Source: Artemisia argyi
Taxonomy: Eukaryota; Streptophyta; Magnoliopsida; Asterales; Asteraceae
Reading direction: 5' to 3'
Length of the DNA: 64,000 nucleotides
Assembly: GCA_030686995.1 (NCBI GenBank)
Contig: CM060707.1
Span: 83,275,472-83,339,471, forward strand
Positions 58,603 to 64,000 of this stretch are shown one piece after another; within the stretch, counting starts at the first letter, position 1, and the number at the start of each line of letters is the position of its first letter. The position numbers were made by a program, and so were the translations under genes. The notes under the pieces were generated by a model. It was given only the letters and a program-made list of their open reading frames with translations. It did not search any database and had not been told where the DNA came from.

Positions 58603-61600
58603 TGATGAGTGCTCAAACACTCATCATTTTTTGTCAAATCTGAATTGCAAAACATACAAAAATACTCAGAAATGCATCAAAATACTGAAAATATTTCAAA
58701 ATTGTGTTTTATATGTTTTAGATGCAAAACGAGTAAAAACAAATGAAAAACGTACAAAGTTTGCAAAATTGGCAGTTTCAGTCCCCCAACTTTCATAAAA
58801 TGACAAAACTAGTCCCTGGATATTCAAAATATAGAAAATTATCACCAAAGGTCCTTTTGAAATCATAAGTTATCATATTTAGTCCTTTGGTGAAAAATCT
58901 GAAAAGTTTTGGAAAATTGCAGTTTAGTCCCTGGAGTTTCAGTAATTGACAGATTTGGTCCTTGGTGGGATATTTTTGAAAGAAATATCATTTTTGGACC
59001 TTGGGAAATCAAAAGTTATAAAAATTGGTCCATGGGTGAAAGTTTGGAGAAAAGTTCATTTTGGTCCCTCAAGTTTCAATAAATTGCAATTTTAGTCCCT
59101 GAAGGACCAAAAGTGAAAATTATATTTTTAAAACCTTGGACTTTTGAAAGATGGCATGTTTTACCCTTGAAACAACTTTGGAAAATTTACAAAACAGCCC
59201 CTTGGATTTTCATAAATTACATCTTTGGTCCTTGTGAAATCTAAATAAACCAAACCACCCTTTTATTTACCTAAAACCTAAACCCTTTTCAAAAGCCCAC
59301 CCAATAATCCAATTCCATAACCTGGTCTAAACCCCTTAAGCCCAAAACACAAAACCCGACCCAAACCTAAACTAATAACATACCAGGGTCAAACACAGTG
59401 GTCAAACGACCACTGTTCACCTTTCTTCTTCCCTTAAACCCCGCTTCTATGTCTCCCCCCCTCCTCTCCTATTTCCTCAAAACCCTCACCAACACTCACC
59501 TCCTCCATTAATTACACCAACCCTCATTAATAATCCCAACTACCAAAACCAACTCCCACTGAAACCTGCCTTTTACCCATTTCCCGCCAAAACACACTTT
59601 AAACGGCTGGGATCAAAGGAGCTCATCCAACGGCTCATAAGCAAGTGGGAATGTCTTTGTGGACCTCCAGGACTATAGAAGAAAAGAAAAGAGAAGAAGA
59701 AAGGGAGTAGTTAATGTAGCTTAAAAAGTAGTGTAACTTAGTTTAGGTTTTAGCTTAATTTTCAATTTCTATTGTAATCTTTTGCTTAAAACCATTGTAT
59801 TAAGTACTCTCAGGGTATTTGAAACTTATTTTACTCATTAATTTCAAGTCTTCAGTTCTAGTATCCAAGTTTGTAATTTCAAGTATAAAATTTCAATTTC
59901 TCATTAAAGTGTTGCATCATGTTGCTCAGTGTTTGTTTAAGCTCATCTTAGCTTATTTATAAGTTATCTTAAGTATTTGGAGCATTAGAATCAGTTTTTA
60001 CTCAGTTTACTAAAAATCTCAAAAATATCTCAAAAATAGATCATAAATCACAAATCAGTGTGGAGAAGGTTATATGCAAGGATCAAGGTGAATTCTAAAT
60101 GGATTCTGGTTTAGTAGCTCATGGGAGCATTAAGTTGTCAGTTTGGGATTGATTCTCAGTTAGTTTTCAGATTTGATGCCAAGTAAGCTTTTGGGTTACA
60201 TTTTTCTATAATCTGTATTTAGTGGTATTTGTTGTTTGTAACTGTCTCAACTTGCTTAATTAGACTTATTTCAGCCTAGTGTAACTTAGTTTAGCAGGTT
60301 TATGGTTTGCTTAGTTCATTTTCTTAAAAAACAAAAACAGTCATAGGTTTAAGGGGTGTTTGGCTAATGCTTGACTGCTACACTCTTGTTGTTATTTTAT
60401 TGTTGTTTTAGTTTAGACATACTTTGTTATGTTTAGTTAGGCCCTAGGACTCATAAATATGGTACTTTAATCAAGTTATAGTCAAAATCCAAGTTATCAC
60501 ACACCAACAGTTAACTGTTGGTGTTTTGCACCTCCAAATCATTCATACATGCTCATCTTTGGTTGTAGTTGTCTAATTTAGTTTCAATATACCTTATTAC
60601 ATCAACATCAATCAGTAGGATCAATCATAACTTCATAAAAGTCAATTTTCAAGTTAATCTCAAAAGTCAAATGTGCATGTATCTCAGGTTTTTACAAAAG
60701 TTCAAGTAATTGTTTTGATTTTTGTATTTGCTTTCAGGCTGTGAAATTTATTTCCATAGACACTCTACCAGCTCATCTTCATAGTCTAACTATTTCTATA
60801 TTTTTGCTAATTTTTGTGTGGGCCCCACTTAGCTTCAAAGTAGCCTGCAGGGCAATGTCATGCCCTGCTACACAGATAAGCAGCCCAACACCTCACTTTC
60901 ATGCCATCTCATGGCCTACTTAGTGGACCCCACAGGCTGCTTATTGGCTTTTTGAAAAGCCAATAAGCAGTTCTTCAAGTCTCCAAGCTTATTTTGAGTT
61001 TTAGACCTCCTTTGCTTGGGCTGCTTGAGCCACCAACCTTGTCCCCTCTTTGAGTTAGCTGTTTGGTTTTTGGACAGCTTAATCAGCTTTTTGGCTTAAT
61101 CAGGGTACCATTCTAGTTTTTATAGCATATCACTAGTCCCTTGAGCATGTTTCAACCTAATTCCACCCATGGTTCTCAGCTTTGAGCTTGTTTCAAGCTT
61201 ATAGCTTAGACAGTTGACCAAAGTCAACTGTCTAAGAAATAAGCACTTGTTGTGCTTATTTCTGAGTTCCACCAAGTTTGATTTTACAAAAGTTTCATTT
61301 TTTAAGTTATAAAATAGTTTTGTAAAGAAAAAATCCAAAAAAGTCAAAGTAATTTTAAGTGATAGTTTCTATTTAATTTAATTTAATTTTAATTTTAATT
61401 TTTATATTTTTATTAAGTATCTAGCTTTTTTATATTTTTATTAAATTCCTCTTATATTAAAGTATTTATAATAATTTTCTCAGATTTTTATTTTATTATT
61501 TAGTATTAATTAGAATTAATCTTAGTTTTATTAATTATTAGTTAATAATTAGTTTTAAATAGCATAATTAGTTTTTATTAAGCATAACCTAGTTTTTATA

Positions 61601-62338
61601 TTTTTCCTAGCTTTTATATAATGTAAAATAATTTTAGAAATTTTCTTATAATTTTTACTTTTCATTTTCTATTTTTCTTAATTTAAAATAGTTTAATTAG
61701 GTAATTAGTATTTAATTAGTAATTAATTAATATAAAATTCACAAAAAGACAAAAATACTTATTTTTATTTTTAAAATTAGTTTTTAGTTATTTTATAATT
61801 TTAGAAATTTTATTTTCACCTTTTTAGTATTTAATTAATATTATATTGTATTAAAGTGTTTTAAATATTAATAATAAGTATTAAATAGTTTTTAATTAAT
61901 AATAAATAATTAATTAGTGTTAAAATTTATTTTCTTTTTCTAAAAATTTTCTTTTACCTTTTAGTTTGTAAAAAAGTCATTTTCACCCCCTGGGTGTTTT
62001 CAGATTTCATTTTTCACGTTTTATTTTGTACGTTTACGTTTTATTTAAACGTGAACGTACGCGTTTTTAGGTTTTTAACGTTTCTGTTTTTTTAACTTTC
62101 AAGTCTTGTTCATATAGTTTGTTTTAGCTATTTCGTTGTAAAAATCCTTAGTTTAATCAAACTCAAACCCCTTTCCATCCAAATTCACCCGATCACGAAA
62201 CCGTTTGATAACCATCCACATCTCGTCGGGACATAACGACCCGGGGAAACCTTATACTTCCGCGGAGCATTGATCTAGGCTGTTTGACTTTGTTGACCAT
62301 TCCTTGGTCAATATAAGTTGGTGGTTTAGCATCAATCA
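58603..62338 (+). repeat. 5' LTR of the third element
   Basis: 3736 bases from TGATGAGTGCTCAAACACTC to GCATCAATCA. Like its relative it has GTCCCTGGA-type words repeated in the first kilobase and a very AT-rich right half (61350-61960). Confidence 0.85.
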
Positions 62339-62343
62339 ATTTT

Positions 62344-62361
62344 TGGCGCCGCTGCCGGGGA
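62344..62361 (+). other. Primer binding site of the third element
   Basis: TGGCGCCGCTGCCGGGGA, six bases after the LTR; identical to that of the 11.2-kb element. Confidence 0.8.
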
Positions 62362-62585
62362 GGTGTGCGCGCTATTCTAAACGGTTTTGCTGATTAGTGA
62401 TTTTGGAATTCACTTCTTTGTAAATTTACCATCCTTGTTCAGACCTTTTTCACAAAAAGCCCAAAAAGATTTTCTCTATCATTTGTATATATAATGTCTT
62501 TCCAAAATCTCAAAAATATCCATCTCTACCCTCCTACATTTTTGATTCTACATTTCTCACCCTCCAAAACCCTTTGATTCTTTCT

Positions 62586-64000
62586 ATGTCTCATCCTCAC
62601 CTTCTTGTTTGTCGATGGTGTGGTGGTCCTTATAACGGTGGAAATTGCCCCGGTTGTAGCATTGTGAGTTCGGGAAACGGGTTTGTCTATGACCAAAGTC
62701 CCTACAATGAAACAACCAGCTTCTTTAACCAACCACCATACCCCGAAATGAACACATATTCATGTGATTATTGTGGAGGCCCTCACTACAGCTCTGATTG
62801 CCAAACGAGGAATCAGTTTGTCTATGAACAGGTTCCTTGTAACAATCATGAATTTGGTTTTAACCAGCCTCCACAATACACAACCCCTCAACCACCTCCT
62901 CAAGACGAGTTAGCTAGAGCTGAATTGATTAATAAAATGATGATCAATCAAATTCAATTCAACCAGAACATTAAAGATGAAATAAACTGTCTTAAAGGTC
63001 TGATTCACATGAGACAAAATCCTCCTGTTAACTCATTTTATCTTGAGGATGAAAGTGATGAGGAAGAACCCTTTGAAGAAGAAATCTCAAAGGAACCTTC
63101 AGATATCTTGATAATGGGGGACAATGAAGTGCAAGTCAATCCTCTTGAGGAAATAAATGACCTTGTTCCAATCCCAAAGGTATCTGAGAAGCTTTCTGAT
63201 TCAACTTCAGTTGAAACTGCATCTGTGGAAACACAGGGAGAAAAGAGTGGGACAGATTTATTAGCAAAAGAACAAATGGAAATTGAAAATTCCATGTATG
63301 CTAGTCCTTCTCAACTCCCTCAGCTCACACCCGAATATTCCACAAACTCTCCCATAATGGGGGGTGAGCATCTTGACACTATTCCTGAAAAGGAATCGGA
63401 CGAATTCATAAAGTCTAGTGTTGAGAACCTTATCCCAACCCCAAGTGAGTCCAAGGGTATTCTTGATCATGTGTGTGATATACCTCCTCCTCTTGTCTTT
63501 CCAAATGAAATTGTTAAGACTTTCTCCGATTCTGACAGTGATTATAATGATGTCGATTCTTTATATCCTAAAGACATCGAATTTATTGATGCATCACTTC
63601 CCCGTTCCGAGATCGTCAACCTAGAAGAGGATGTTGACCACTTTGTTTCCACAACATTCAATACGACTATCACGAATCCCTTGTTTGAATTCGATTCTGA
63701 ATTTACTCTAAATTCAGTTAATCCAATCTTTGATAGTGATGAGTCTGAAACGGAGACTATAATGGACAAGGTGCATATTCATAGCCCACAAAGTACCGCA
63801 CATGTCCCACCTTCGTATATCCTTCATGAGTTCTCTAGTGAACTCACTCATATCATGACTCCTCCGGAGTGTGATTACTTGGATGACAAGAAAAACCATG
63901 ATCAGGGGGATAGAGTCTCAATCATGAGAGTTTGTATTTCTACGACAAATTTTCCCACCCTCCCTCCCGATATGTTGTCCAAACCAAAGAGCTTAACCTT
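62586..64000 (+). CDS. Acidic Cys/His-motif protein of the third element (partial, at least 471 codons)
   Basis: Homologue of the ORF at 51884-53809. The frame is open from ATG to the window end. The N-terminus MSHPHLLVCRWCGGPYNGGN continues with CPGC, giving the same CX2C pair. One CX2CGGPHX4C motif follows (CDYCGGPHYSSDC), where the relative has three. A short helical charged segment, an acidic region with ESDEFIKSSVENLIPTPSES and FELTHI-like ELTHIMTPPE motifs are shared. Whether pol follows cannot be seen. Function unknown. Confidence 0.75.
   Translation, partial: MSHPHLLVCRWCGGPYNGGNCPGCSIVSSGNGFVYDQSPYNETTSFFNQPPYPEMNTYSCDYCGGPHYSSDCQTRNQFVYEQVPCNNHEFGFNQPPQYTTPQPPPQDELARAELINKMMINQIQFNQNIKDEINCLKGLIHMRQNPPVNSFYLEDESDEEEPFEEEISKEPSDILIMGDNEVQVNPLEEINDLVPIPKVSEKLSDSTSVETASVETQGEKSGTDLLAKEQMEIENSMYASPSQLPQLTPEYSTNSPIMGGEHLDTIPEKESDEFIKSSVENLIPTPSESKGILDHVCDIPPPLVFPNEIVKTFSDSDSDYNDVDSLYPKDIEFIDASLPRSEIVNLEEDVDHFVSTTFNTTITNPLFEFDSEFTLNSVNPIFDSDESETETIMDKVHIHSPQSTAHVPPSYILHEFSSELTHIMTPPECDYLDDKKNHDQGDRVSIMRVCISTTNFPTLPPDMLSKPKSLT

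Larger units (their letters stand above)
58603..64000 (+). mobile_element. Third Gypsy-type element, related to the 11.2-kb element, 5' part
   Basis: The 5' LTR (58603-62338), primer site and start of the ORF are present in plus orientation; the rest is outside the window. LTR and ORF are clearly homologous to those of the 11.2-kb element but well diverged. It inserted into the Tekay-like LTR. Confidence 0.85.

Overview
The window is plant nuclear DNA. Evidence: intron-rich genes, chlorophyll a/b-binding protein genes with chloroplast transit peptides, and dense nested LTR retrotransposons and MITEs. The retroelement ORFs resemble, from memory only, predicted proteins common in Asteraceae genomes, so a composite-family dicot is my best guess; this is inference.

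Layout. 1-8188: a very young LTR element with gag but no pol, plus two extra ORFs. 8189-9739: 3' remnant of another LTR element. 9740-33150: the gene island. It holds an 18-exon N-acetylglucosaminyltransferase I gene (11165-17374) with an AT-AC U12-type intron, an EXORDIUM-like gene (20621-21664), a sense fragment and a reversed frameshifted copy of LHCB1 (23925-25492), two intact LHCB1 genes (27732-28526, 30259-31053), and a TANGO2/NRDE-family gene (32068-33149, minus). 33557-34344: a decayed hAT transposase piece and a Stowaway MITE. 34455-40610: a Copia element on the minus strand with one nonsense codon and a damaged zinc knuckle; one LTR carries a hAT-like MITE. 40941-42805: a PIF/Harbinger-like element holding a 1-kb Mutator-like foldback. 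43101-64000: a nest of retroelements.

The nest reads as follows. A relative of the first element lies on the minus strand (43383 onward). An 11.2-kb pol-less Gypsy-type element with two 4019-bp, almost identical LTRs is inserted in its second ORF. The same ORF is cut again at 58069 by a chromovirus-like LTR, which is cut at 58603 by a third element related to the 11.2-kb one and running off the window.

Most notable: (1) two pol-less elements share an uncharacterised ORF and carry GC-rich hairpin clusters at the same positions (next to the U3 TATA box, and between ORFs) although the hairpin sequences differ; (2) a promoter-like segment, a sense LHCB1 fragment and an antisense LHCB1 pseudogene are arranged so that one rightward transcript could fold into double-stranded RNA matching the intact LHCB1 genes; (3) the AT-AC intron in GnT-I; (4) the nested Gypsy-type elements encoding an acidic protein with repeated Cys/His motifs. 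Host gene functions are well supported; regulatory proposals are inference. Splice sites were placed by eye from reading frame and consensus.
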